From assembly GCA_008931825.1 (NCBI GenBank), contig QXVZ01015264.1:54123-118122 (forward strand): a DNA stretch of 64,000 nucleotides, given 5' to 3'. Positions 1-9,643 of this stretch are shown here, piece after piece; position 1 is the stretch's first letter; the number at the start of each line of letters is the position of its first letter. The notes under the pieces were generated by a model. It had not been told where the DNA came from and did no database searches. It saw only the letters and a program-made list of their open reading frames with translations. Made by a program: the position numbers and the translations under genes. This DNA comes from Phallusia fumigata. Its lineage: Eukaryota; Chordata; Ascidiacea; Phlebobranchia; Ascidiidae.

Positions 1-1896
1 ATTTCACCGAAATGATATTTGCGTAGCCGTTGAAGTTGTATTAGTAGTTGTTGAAGGTGGAAGATTTTTTCGCAAATGAATCATCTATTTGCAATACAAA
101 GCAGTTGATGAAGATTGTGCGCGGATTGTAAAATTGTGCGCGGATTTCTACTAAAATCACCGAAAGTGCGCGGATTATAGGGTCAAAACCAAAATATTGC
201 GCGGAGGATAAATCCTCCGCGCAGGTCATTCTTTCCAATCTGCCCCCCCCCCATGTAGGTTAACCATTGGAAAAGCAAAATTAAATCTTGTGGGTGAAAA
301 AATCTTGTAGACGGAATGAAAGTACAGCAATGATACTTTTTGCATTAATGTTTAACTATTTTTTTATGTCTTACATTTCAATTGCACTTATTAATGTGTT
401 TAATACAGCTTAAACAATAACTTTTATCACTGGTTTAAAACAAGGTACAGTATTTACATATTCCCCATTGCACTAATTAGTGGAGCTTTTACATTATATC
501 CACCAAAAAACCTCAAATTCTGATTCTGCTGGCCCAAATTTGATGTCAAGCAAAACATAGGATACTGATACTCTTTGCAAGTGAAGGTGTAAAAGGAGGT
601 AAACAACAAAAACACATAAAACCAAGTTAACAATCTAAACCAGTGGAATTGCAACCGGTGCAAATACAGCACAAACCTAACTCAAGCACTAATCTCCTGT
701 GTTCTTGGTGCTACATCTTTCAAATGTAGCAATCAAACACTATTGTACACATACTAATATTAGAACAAGAATATATTGCTCACATATTAATATTAGAACA
801 CATTGCTTACAAATATTCTGGATTTAGGTCTTTATAAGTTACAAGTTTTTGAAGTCTATTGTGTGACTGTGTCTACAGCGCGATGTACTTAGTTCAAAGT
901 GCAAAGGTCTTCTAACAAAACACTCTTTCACTGCTAAATAACTTCTCACTACATGCGCTTTTTCTGGCATCTTGTCCTATTTGAAAGGAGAGTTTTCTTG
1001 TCCATGCAAACACAACACGCGTTACACTATTTCACGTTATTAGGTCGCAAAGTCCTTTGCCTGGATTCCAGACAGATTCGTAGAAGTGCAGTGATCCGTT
1101 AACTCGCCACTCGCCACGCGCCATTTTTGCTTCAAAATCTCTACCGCACCGAGTGTACGATTATTTTTTTAAACTGGGGAAACATTTCAAAACACACAAG
1201 ACTGTCACGCTTTTATTTGTCAAAAGTTGATGACAATATTTTCGTAATTTTTAGGGTTAGAAATATTTGTCCTATTATTTAAGATGACCTGATATAATAG
1301 TGATGATAACAACGCACTGTTTCATGCTTACGAAGATGACAACAGCGGTGGTTGAAACGTCATTACAAGGCATTCACTACATGCAAACTCCATTATTGAA
1401 TAGTAGGCAATAGTTTAATATGTAATTACTGCCAATTTCTGTACTGCGGATGTACATAGGGAACTGAATCGCTGCTCGAATAAAATGGTTTCAATAAGAA
1501 ACTGACCAAGATGTGTACTTCGCCGTTTTAACGTACGACTTCAACACTTAGTAATTTTATCAAAAATTCGCATTTTTTTGTTTCTGTATGAGTAGTTGTA
1601 GAAGTTCCAATATACTGTTTTCAAATGGATGTAATGGTTCTGTTAAGTCGATCCAGACTGTAAAACAACAACAATTGGTATGCTGCATTTCAACTGTAAA
1701 CGAAATTTAAGATCAAAGGTATGGATTTCCCTTTAACGGCTCCAAGAAAAAGTTTGAAATCTTGCCCCGCGGCGTTCAGCATAAAACCATGATAAACGTC
1801 TGCATTATCAATTAGACTGATATTACACAAGAGTTGAGAACGAGATTTTGTGAGAAATCTGTCAGTTTCTGGAAGTAAAGCAAATATACACAAAAA
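1..1896. other. Upstream intergenic region with short repeats, no gene seen
   Basis: I recognise no gene here; the open frames are short and low in complexity. The motif GTGCGCGGATT occurs three times (117-127, 136-146, 166-176) and a related GCGCGGAGG follows at 199. A near-perfect 24-bp palindrome (11-bp arms GCGCGGAGGAT, two-base loop) lies at 199-222. A poly-C run sits near 242-252. The rest is AT-rich and featureless to the eye. Confidence 0.5.
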
Positions 1897-2103
1897 ATGC
1901 TGCGACAAATTTTCGTAGTTGCAATCGTTGTTCTCTGTTTGTTACACACCAGCGAAGGATTATGTCAAGGATCATCCTGTCCACCAGATGGTTTTAGAGG
2001 CACCATCCAGAAGCTTTTGAGCAGGAAAATGCGTCAAGTGAATGTCGCAAACTTTCAACATGACCCGGGGTTCGGCGAAAAAAAGAAGAAATTTGGAATT
2101 TAA
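1897..2103 (+). CDS. Small secreted prepropeptide, cluster member 1
   Basis: This is a 68-residue secreted peptide precursor of a family I do not recognise. Residues 1-21 form a clean signal peptide (MLRQ followed by a hydrophobic run ending TSEG). A short Cys-containing pro-segment (two Cys, at 23 and 28) follows, then IQKLLSRKMR with a furin-like R-K-M-R site at residues 43-46. The predicted mature peptide starts at Gln47, is about 22 residues long and ends in a Lys-rich tail. It is a single exon. A splice-acceptor-like AG at 1864-1865 lies 31 nt before ATG, the same spacing as in its paralogs at 3276 and 5530, which suggests a common 5' structure, perhaps spliced-leader addition. The start is the only Met before the signal peptide. 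The layout is seen directly; peptide release is inferred. Confidence 0.65.
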   Translation: MLRQIFVVAIVVLCLLHTSEGLCQGSSCPPDGFRGTIQKLLSRKMRQVNVANFQHDPGFGEKKKKFGI

Positions 2104-2498
2104 CACCCAGATCGTTTTTCAAACATTCAAAACCAACGAAGAGGTTCGGACTTGCCTTTTTTACCATTTGTTTTATCATAAAAATATTATCGCCAAGTTT
2201 GTCGTGTCCAAGGCATTGTTTTGCCTTATGTTCTGTGTAGTGCACAAAATCTATTGGACAGCAACTATAGACTGTTTTCTGGATTAACAGCAACTTTTTA
2301 TTTTGTCTTTTTATTTTTAAGATTCAAAAATGTGTTTTTTGGTGAAGTAAATGTTTACTTCCGTCTTTCCCACGTTTCGCTGATTTCATTTTATCGAATG
2401 CTATGACGTGTTTTGCTCTGTAGTTTAAAGCGGAAATGTAAATAAAAACGATACAACATAAAAAGTTCAAAACAAATAAAATTACAAATAAATTAAAT

Positions 2499-2690
2499 CG
2501 GATTTATAAAGCCCTCAAACTTCCAATGGCATTTTGGAGGATAGATAAGAAGTTTGAGTGAATCAGAAATATTTTTTGTACATACCCTGGAGCGTTTCAG
2601 CGCTTGTCAACAACAAGATTAAGGCGCTCATGTGACAGAAGCTATTGGAATAGCCAACGCGATGTACGGATTACGCATAGTGACGCCAAG
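2499..2690. repeat. Duplicated spacer, copy 1 of 3
   Basis: This segment, running from the ATTAAATCGGATT motif through a CTGGAGCGTTTCAGCGCTTGTC core, recurs after cluster members 2 (about 3785-3900) and 3 (about 4895-5105). It marks the tandem duplication unit of the peptide cluster (one peptide gene plus its downstream spacer). Weaker similarity continues to about 2960 (the AACAGCAGTTGGTAACTGTC block) and is matched near 5290-5320. On the minus strand the core reads open for about 30 codons in all three copies. Confidence 0.6.
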
Positions 2691-3275
2691 AGGGTAAAAC
2701 CAATCAACGAATTTTAACGTAGAAGCTGTCTTACTAAAAAGGTTCAAGGCAGTACTTGTTAGCAAAAATAAGACAGTACTTGTTTTTTTTTACGTTCCAC
2801 CAACGCTGTTGCCATCATTAGGAATAATTTGGGTCAAGAATCTGTTTGTTAAGAAGTATCTGAGACCGTCCTGCTTTTGAAACACGTTAACAGCAGTTGG
2901 TAACTGTCTACTTAGTTTTATTGTTTGTACACCGGACCCGTAATGCCCTTTAAAGCAAGGTAAAAATTAGGTAAAATTGAGTCAAATCTTCCTGGTTGTT
3001 GTCATCGTCACATGCCTGAGCTACATAATCGATTACATCGCATTTCGAAGGCTTTACTGATTAATAATCGTTTTGCTGCAAAAGTTACGCAGGTCGATGA
3101 ACCAAACTGCTATCATCGTTGGAAAAATCAACAGATTGCATAAAAATCTTCAGTTGAACAGCGCCTAGAATCGTGTTTAGTGCAAAATGAAACCAAACGT
3201 TTACCTTTGAATTATATGTTTAAAAATCATTATTTGTTGTTTAGTTTCTGAAAGTTAAGCAAACAATACAAGAAA

Positions 3276-3365
3276 ATGCTGCGACAAACTATCGTAGTTG
3301 CAATTGTCGTTTTCTGTCTGTTACACACCAGCGAAGGATTATGTCGAGGTTCGTATTGTTATTGA
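3276..3365 (+). pseudogene. Truncated paralog of the secreted-peptide family, cluster member 2
   Basis: An ATG at 3276 opens a 29-codon frame whose signal peptide nearly matches member 1 (MLRQ, a hydrophobic stretch, HTSEGLCRG) and then stops at 3363-3365. No QKLL/furin segment follows in that frame. Upstream, TTTAG at 3240-3244 and the 31 nt before ATG also align with member 1. Either the copy is truncated (preferred), or the GGTTCG after codon 24 is a weak donor to an exon I could not identify. The rest of the family is single-exon, which argues for truncation. Confidence 0.5.
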
Positions 3366-3784
3366 TTTGTGGTAGCTGGCGTAGAACCAAATGAAACTAA
3401 TTTAAGATCAGTTTATTTGAAATAAACCGCCACCGAAAATGTGAAATGAGAAGTGATTTTTATGATTCCCACTTCATTTATATCACATGAAAATCGTCAC
3501 AAGGAAATCATTAAACGTGAAAGAAATTGTCCTCACAGTAGACTTGCGAAAAAAGTTTGTTTTGCATGTTTTCCAAGACTCAGTATAAAAGATTATTTTT
3601 AGGCAAAGTCAATACCATGAGCGGTTTTTTTTCGCTACAGTTCCGTACAGTGGTGTTAATTTTTCAATAAACGACCTAACGTTTTTGCTGTGACGCTTTG
3701 CATTGCTCCCAAGTAGTATGACACAACCAAAAAGAAATCTAACCTAAACGGTTTAAAAGCTAAAGGTTTTTCACTTAAAATCGC

Positions 3785-3900
3785 ATTGCATCAAAGGTTT
3801 TTTCGTGCCCTTAAGCGCTTTAGCACTTGTTTTCAACGAGAATGAGCAGCCTACGTGACAGAAGTTGTCAAAATAGCCAGCGTAAAGATAAAAAAAATTT
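3785..3900. repeat. Duplicated spacer, copy 2 of 3
   Basis: This is a diverged copy of the spacer at 2499-2690 and 4895-5105, sharing the order of the AGCGCTTTAGCACTTG, TACGTGACAGAAG and AATAGCCAGCG blocks. It follows the truncated peptide copy and precedes member 3, as expected for a unit of gene plus spacer. Confidence 0.5.
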
Positions 3901-4165
3901 ACTGTGTTTCGACAAACGATGTTGTCATTATTATGAATAGCCCGGGTAATGTATCTTCTTGTTGAGATCATTTAAAACCGTATTTGTATTCCAGAGGCTG
4001 TCTTACTTTTTGACTAGCTTATGAGCAGGTATTGTACCTGTTTACCTTGTGGTTACAGTCATTTGGCCAGATGCTTGAAATAAGGTCCTATTTGTTTTTC
4101 CATGTGCTCAGAATTCGCTTACTTAGGCCAGTCTAGTTATAGTCGCAAAACGTAAAACAGGATAG

Positions 4166-4170
4166 TATAA
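4166..4170 (+). promoter_or_regulatory. Candidate TATA box for cluster member 3
   Basis: TATAA (within AGTATAAATGG) lies about 80 bp before the start codon at 4248, and a second GATATAAATT lies at about 4183. Both are also ordinary AT-rich sequence, so this is only a candidate. No equally clear box was seen before member 4. Confidence 0.3.
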
Positions 4171-4247
4171 ATGGAAAAGCATGATATAAATTGGGTTACA
4201 ACCATACTTTCCAGATTTTACATTTTTACTTTACCAACTGATCTGAG

Positions 4248-4451
4248 ATGATGCGCCTGCGCCTTTTATTGGTTGCTATCATCGTCTCATGTTTGATCTG
4301 TACAAGCGATGGAACATGTTGTACTCGTGAAACTCGCCGTGGACTCAGAAGCATTAAGCAGGAGCTGCTGAGCAGAAAAAGACGTCATGATGACTATAAA
4401 AAAAGCTTCGTCGAAAGTCCGAAACGTTTTCACGGCCATTCTGTTGAATAA
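4248..4451 (+). CDS. Small secreted prepropeptide, cluster member 3
   Basis: This is a 67-residue precursor of the same family as the genes at 1897 and 5530. It has a signal peptide of about 23 residues (MMRLRLLLVAII through CTSDG), a TCCT di-cysteine, then IKQELLSRKRR with a polybasic furin-type site, and a C-terminal peptide of about 21 residues containing the ESPKRFHGHS core. That core is nearly identical in member 4 (ESPKRFYGRS), while the middle differs, so the C-terminal peptide is probably the functional product. An acceptor-like AG (TTTCCAG, 4213-4214) lies 33 nt before ATG. A CAACAAATAAATG polyadenylation-like signal follows the stop closely. Receptor or antimicrobial function is unknown. 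Confidence 0.65.
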   Translation: MMRLRLLLVAIIVSCLICTSDGTCCTRETRRGLRSIKQELLSRKRRHDDYKKSFVESPKRFHGHSVE

Positions 4452-4894
4452 TACATCAACAAATAAATGCATCAGCGATTGTTTATTCGAGAATGACGAT
4501 CCTTCTTCGGAATTTGTACAACCTACATATTGTGTCTACCAGTAACAACCCTAACAATAAAGACGATCTCTGCCCTGTAACTCTATGTGTACGCGTTTTT
4601 GGTGAGGTAAATGTTTCGCTTTTTATTAAATAAGCAACACATTCTGCTCTGCAGTTTTGCCGATGCACAGAAGATGTAAAATATTTCTAAAAATAGAAAA
4701 AAAGATTCTGAAGCGAAAACTAAATATAACCTAACAGTTTCAAAAAACCCAAAGCTAAAGCTTTGTTTTGTTGTGAAAAACTTGCAAACCAAACTTCAAA
4801 ACTGCGTTTTTTTAAGTTTTTTTTGAAACCGTCAGTTAAAAGTTTCAACACAAACAAACCAGTAGTGTTTAAGCCCAGTGAAAGTACAAATTAA

Positions 4895-5105
4895 ATCGGA
4901 TTAACAAGGTTTAAAGCTCTCAAACTTACGCCACTGGCATTTTGGAGAATTATTTGAAAGTTGGAGTGAGCCAGAAATAATTTTTGTACATGCCCTGGAG
5001 CGTTTCAGCGCTTGTCATAGCCAAGAATGAGCGGCTTACGTGACAAAAGTTGTTGGAATATCCAACGCGATTGCATTGATTGCGCATAACGCCTAAAAGA
5101 AGACA
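4895..5105. repeat. Duplicated spacer, copy 3 of 3
   Basis: This is the spacer closest in sequence to copy 1 (2499-2690). CTGGAGCGTTTCAGCGCTTGTC and the GGAATATCCAACGCGAT block are nearly identical to it. The flanking AACAGCAATTGGTTACTGTC block at about 5290-5310 also matches the region after copy 1, showing that the duplication included more than the core. Confidence 0.6.
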
Positions 5106-5529
5106 AAAATAATCAACGAAAGTCTGTCTTACCAAGAAGATTTAGGCGAGTACTTGGGTGTAAAATACTATCTGCGTTTCGATAAACGCATAGTCATCAT
5201 CAGGGATGAAGTGGGTCATATGTATCTGCTTATTAAGTCTATTCGAAACCGTAAACTGTTTCCACGAGACTGTCCCTTTATCTAGACATTAACAGCAATT
5301 GGTTACTGTCTACTTTTAGTGTAATTTAAGTCATTCGGTATGCGGGTTACAGCGAGTCCTATAGTTATTGCATGAAAATGAACGGGCGCAGCGCACCTTC
5401 TTACACTCAGAGCAGTCCAGCTATAGTTGCAGCTGAAAACCGGATGAAATGAAAAATCATGAAAAAATCGGGTTGTAACCTATAACCAAACTTTTCAGAT
5501 TATATTTTTACCTAACAAACTGATTAAAA

Positions 5530-5739
5530 ATGTTGCGTCAAATCTTGCTGTTTGTTATCATCGTCTCATGCTTGATCTGTACAAGCGAAGGATTCTGTTG
5601 TAAACCGCTTCCTGGCCTCAGAAACGTGAAGCAAAAGTTCCTGAGAAGAATAAAACGTCAAGATGACTACGACAAAGACTACGTTGAAAGTCCGAAACGC
5701 TTTTACGGTCGCTCTGTAGAAGAACTGATCAAGAAATAA
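5530..5739 (+). CDS. Small secreted prepropeptide, cluster member 4
   Basis: This 69-residue precursor has a signal peptide (MLRQILLFVIIV through TSEG), a FCC di-cysteine, the pro-segment VKQKFLRRIKR with an ideal furin motif R-I-K-R, and an acidic, Tyr-containing mature peptide starting QDDYDKDY and carrying ESPKRFYGRS. Tyrosines flanked by Asp are candidate sulfation sites (inference). The acceptor-like CTTTTCAG at 5491-5498 lies 31 nt before ATG, and the intervening leader aligns with that of member 3. The stop codon overlaps an AATAAA, and another lies at about 5873. No further copy of the spacer repeat was seen downstream, so the array ends here. Confidence 0.7.
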   Translation: MLRQILLFVIIVSCLICTSEGFCCKPLPGLRNVKQKFLRRIKRQDDYDKDYVESPKRFYGRSVEELIKK

Positions 5740-6581
5740 AAACATCGAGTGCTGTTAAAAACATTTTTGTTGTTGACTTTTTTTCACTTACATGCAGTGC
5801 CATGTCAGTATTAACTTAATTAAGACGATCTGTATTATACCAATTCTTTAATGTTTGCCTAAAAAGAGTGTCAAATAAAAATAACTGCAGTTCTAAAAGT
5901 TTGAAAAAAGACTGGGGGTATTTATATATTTAGTCCGGATAGTTTTTAAACTCGAGCAAAGATGCTCCAGCATACTTTCCGGATTTCATTTTAGTTTATT
6001 GCCAAACAGAACCGTATACAGCAGCAGTGGACAGTTAATTTTTCCATGGGGTCCTATGAAAAAACAAAAATATTGTGGAGGCTTGAATCAAACGACTTTT
6101 CCACTCTCCATAATATTAATTGCATTCCTTAATAATAACGACAAATGGCATTGTTTTGACAAGCTAGTAAGAGTACATGTTATGACTAAGCAATAAAAAA
6201 GTGGAGGTTGCCTTACAAAATAATCTCGTTAGTTTAATCTAATACATACTATGTAATACCAAATTAGCTCATACGGAGTCAACCAAAGCGCCGTATGTGG
6301 CCCGCAAGCCGTACAATGTCCAGGTCTGGTTTAACGCTTTTTGACACAAAAGCACTGCTGCGCCTTTCGAGTTGAAACTGCTACACGACTTTGGTGTTCC
6401 AAAAAGTTTGTTTAGTTATGGCCTCGCTGGTGTCGTGTCAAAAAACGTATTTTGTTAAACTCTTCTTCTGGTACACGTTTTCAAACTTATTTTGGCGTTA
6501 TGTCGACGCGTTACCTAACTTTGGGGGTTGGGGATATTATATTGATGTTTCTATACAGAACACTCACGTAAAAATGTGGCA
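5740..6581. other. Intergenic, no gene seen
   Basis: The stretch after the peptide cluster holds only short frames with no family resemblance and no good splice context. A TATATATTTAG tract near 5920 and general AT-richness are all I see. Confidence 0.4.
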
Positions 6582-6746
6582 TTTGTTTGTTTGGTTTATT
6601 TTCTCCTCAGGAGTGGAACAACGGCCGAATGGTTTTGCTCAAAATGAATCCACCGATCGATCTACCTGCCTCGTTACAGTTCCATAGGATCATTTTTTTA
6701 TCTTTTTAATAAGCTGGTGACTTTAATTTGGGTCAACCAAAAAAAC
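6582..6746 (-). mobile_element. tRNA-derived SINE, 3' portion only
   Basis: The segment reads (TTTG)n, then a degenerate block matching the body of the SINEs at 60831-61103, 56668-56943 and 29716-29958 (ATCTACCTGCCTCGTTACAG, then GGTGACTTTAATTTGGGTCAACC). The tRNA-like head is missing, so this is a truncated copy. It lies on the minus strand. Confidence 0.6.
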
Positions 6747-6750
6747 TTAC

Positions 6751-7815
6751 TTAAAACCGGTTATCGTCCGTTCCTGTTTTTGTGAATTCTGGTGACAAGA
6801 CGGTTTCCTGAAATTTTGGATCATTGCGTAAAAGTGGCCATCTGGCGGAAACAACACGCAAATAGCCAAGACGACTTGTGACAAACAACAATCTTATATG
6901 GTGCTCATCAATCAAACTCCAGCACAACTTGACAATCCAAGCGTTAATTAAGTTACTCACGTGCTTCCGGCCGCTGGGCCAAAACATCTTCCTGTATTGC
7001 TGGTTCATAGAAATCCCCTCGTCAATAAATTTCGTCGCTCGGTGACGCAATAGGAATACGAAATCATTCAAATCTCGGGCTTTGCTTATCCGGATACAAA
7101 TTGCGGTTTGCAGTTTGACATAGATTGTTGTCAGTAAGGTTTGCTTATGCAGCAGGTCCAATCGTTCTAAGGAAATGTGGTAACCAATTGTTTTTATTGT
7201 TGCCAACGAGGTAATGTCAAGATTGAGAGCAATAATTTACAAAGAACGGAAATAAAATATACCTACTTTGTAATTTAGGTAGCGTGGTGTGCATAGAGTT
7301 GTGATTTCAATAATAATATCCAAGAATCAGTTTTTTAATCAGTTGTTTGTAGTGCTTTACACGTTGCGTTTATAGCGTTTAATATCGCAACCAACGTATG
7401 TAAGTAGGTGCAGTGGTCGAGAAACGAGAATCCATTATAAAGGTTTTGTGCAAAATGCTTAACTCGGTCTGCAAATGAAATATCTTGTAAACAGAATCTT
7501 TCCAACTTAACAATAGCTCAAATAAGGAATCAATTGATAAATTTGTAAAATCCTTTCCAGACAAACTTTGATTAATTTTCGTCACATTTGCAGGCATGTA
7601 TACGTTACGTTACATTTGTAACCGAAAAGTCGCAATCTACAAAAATTTAACTCTGAAGAGCGATTCAATACGTTTGGTATACGATTGTAAAAATTAACGT
7701 TGTGGTATAGGCTTGAATCATGCAACACGTGAACAAGGGCAATGCACAGCAGGGTTGGAAACAGTAAGAAACTTTTGCCCAACAGCAGCCGACTAATTAG
7801 AAATGGTTTCCTCAT
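6751..7815 (-). CDS. Uncertain minus-strand gene fragments, possible type II membrane protein
   Basis: Two open stretches suggest, without proving, a minus-strand gene. At 7815-7582 a frame begins MRKPFLISRLLLGK followed by a hydrophobic segment and then N-x-S/T sequons. This is the layout of a Golgi type II membrane enzyme with a short tail, membrane anchor and luminal stem. At about 7206-6751 a 151-codon frame contains the stretches FVFLLRHRATKFIDEG and MFWPSGRKH followed by GTGAGT, a good donor. An acceptor TTTCATTTGCAG lies near 7475. I could not join these in one consistent frame and do not recognise the family. Treat as candidate exons only. Confidence 0.25.
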
Positions 7816-8615
7816 CAGGCTAACGCAAGTAGGCGTGTCAATGTAAACCCCTCATAACGAAGCGTTTTTACAAGAAGAAAGAGAGTTTCAAAAATACTTT
7901 AAATGTTTTTCGACAAAATTTACAACAAAAAATGTTCAAGGAGCCTAAAACTTACCAGGGGACTTTAAATAACTTCCGTTATAGTAACTGCGTTCGCTTC
8001 TGGAAGTATTGGAATTATAGCAGTGTGCTTTTCTACATGCCACATTGACAAAAATACTACTGTGTTGATTTTGTAGCATTAATAGCTGGTACATGAACAC
8101 CGATATTGTAACTTATTGCGTTTAATAAAACTCTTCAAATAAGATCCTTACATATTTTTGGATGTGATTACCTTCTTGGATCAATTTCGCATTGCAAGGC
8201 GAGAACCAGACAAGAGCTGCGTGCTTGCGTCAGAACGGACACAGTCTGATAAGCACGCGCTGTTTCGTGAAACCGAAGTTAGGCCACTTGCATCACATTA
8301 CGTCAGAAAAGAGGTCATCAAAACAAGCAGAATTTAGGCTCTCCAGGAAATTGGGGTCTTGAAATGAAACTAGGGCCTAGTGGTGATTTTATGAGCCCGG
8401 AGGTTTGAATTTGTGTGAGGTTTAGAACAAAACAGGAAAGATCTGGTGGTTTTTCCGTGTGAAATTTGGTTTGATTACATGCGCGAACTTAATGATCCCG
8501 GTCTAAAGCACAGTATTATTCAACCGTGGTGCACTTCATAAGCCACAGGAAAACATGATTACGAGAGGGATTACCATAAAACTGTAGGGATATAAAGGGC
8601 AGGCATCGTCACCAG
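7816..8615. other. Intergenic, no gene seen
   Basis: There are no convincing open frames or repeats between the uncertain minus-strand gene and the MITE at 8616. Confidence 0.4.
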
Positions 8616-9079
8616 TAGGGTTGCCAACCGTCCTTTATTTAAAAGGACAGTCCTTTATTTAGCTCCATTTGTCTTTGTCCTTTATTGAGATTTGAAATGA
8701 AACTATTTGTCCTTTATTTTAAAATCGTTTTGACTGGTGGTTTCTTTTCCTGCTCTCAAGATCTGATTGCAAAACGCGTTTACTGCACTATTCCAAAAGC
8801 ATAGCGTGGCAGACCCCAGACCAGGGTGCAATAGCTTTATTTTGTGTGTAACTAAATTTTCCATTTAAAAAAGGGGAAAACCAGAAATCGTAAACAATGT
8901 AATTTTCCATTTTGGGAAAACCAGAAAATCGTAAACAATGTTACTAAATGAGAAAAGAACTAACAAAAAACTAGAGAGAAGAAATTAGGTGCGTTTGGAC
9001 TATTAACTGAACTCACAAGAACTAAAACAAATATGGCGTAAATGTCCTTTGTTGTAGCTGAGCATAGTTGGCAACCCTA
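8616..9079. mobile_element. hAT-type MITE, TAGGGTTGCC family, copy 1
   Basis: The element begins TAGGGTTGCCAAC and ends GTTGGCAACCCTA (terminal inverted repeats). It is flanked by a perfect 8-bp target duplication GTCACCAG (8608-8615 and 9080-9087), the hallmark of the hAT superfamily. The interior has several CCTTTATT motifs and no coding capacity. Related copies lie at 33205-33595 and 57981-58354. It sits about 560 bp upstream of the LOX start. Confidence 0.85.
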
Positions 9080-9643
9080 GTCACCAGAGCATTTGCCTCA
9101 AGGTGAACAAATATTGAGTGATTACAAGGCAAGATTTGCTTTTAACATTAGTTAGACAATTGACGCCAACTGGGGTTTCAGTCATCTATGTCCTTTTGTG
9201 CTAAAACACTGATACAGCTACAAAGACGTTTTTAGTTTTTGTCAGCGAAACACGGTGTTTGTTTTGGTAAGTATCAGCAGTGCAGAATTTCATCATCGTT
9301 TGGTCGCAGATTTTGGAGACAATTGCAAACGTGTTTGGCATGTTTAGACTTTTCGCGCTTTGGTGCACTAAACCGCGATCTGTACAAGAAACGTATTACA
9401 TGCAGAACAATTGTTCAGCGTCTTGACTAAAAGTGCGCAAAACTACAGCATCAGTTCTGATGGGTACATAAGAGAAAAGATTGAAGAGCAGGAAACAATC
9501 GCAAGACTCTATTAGTTGTTAACGTTGTTAAAAAACGGCTGGTATTGGTCATTAGACAGATTTGGGATACATCGTGCAACAAACTAAATAAACTTATACT
9601 CATTTCACCAGCTTTAAGGAACGATCAACACCGAAGCGATAAT

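Noticed and set aside
9545-9643. Upstream in-frame extension of the LOX reading frame from an ATG at 9545
   Set aside because: The ATG at 9644 starts a clean signal peptide and follows an acceptor-like AG by 32 nt; the extension would bury the signal and lies upstream of that site.
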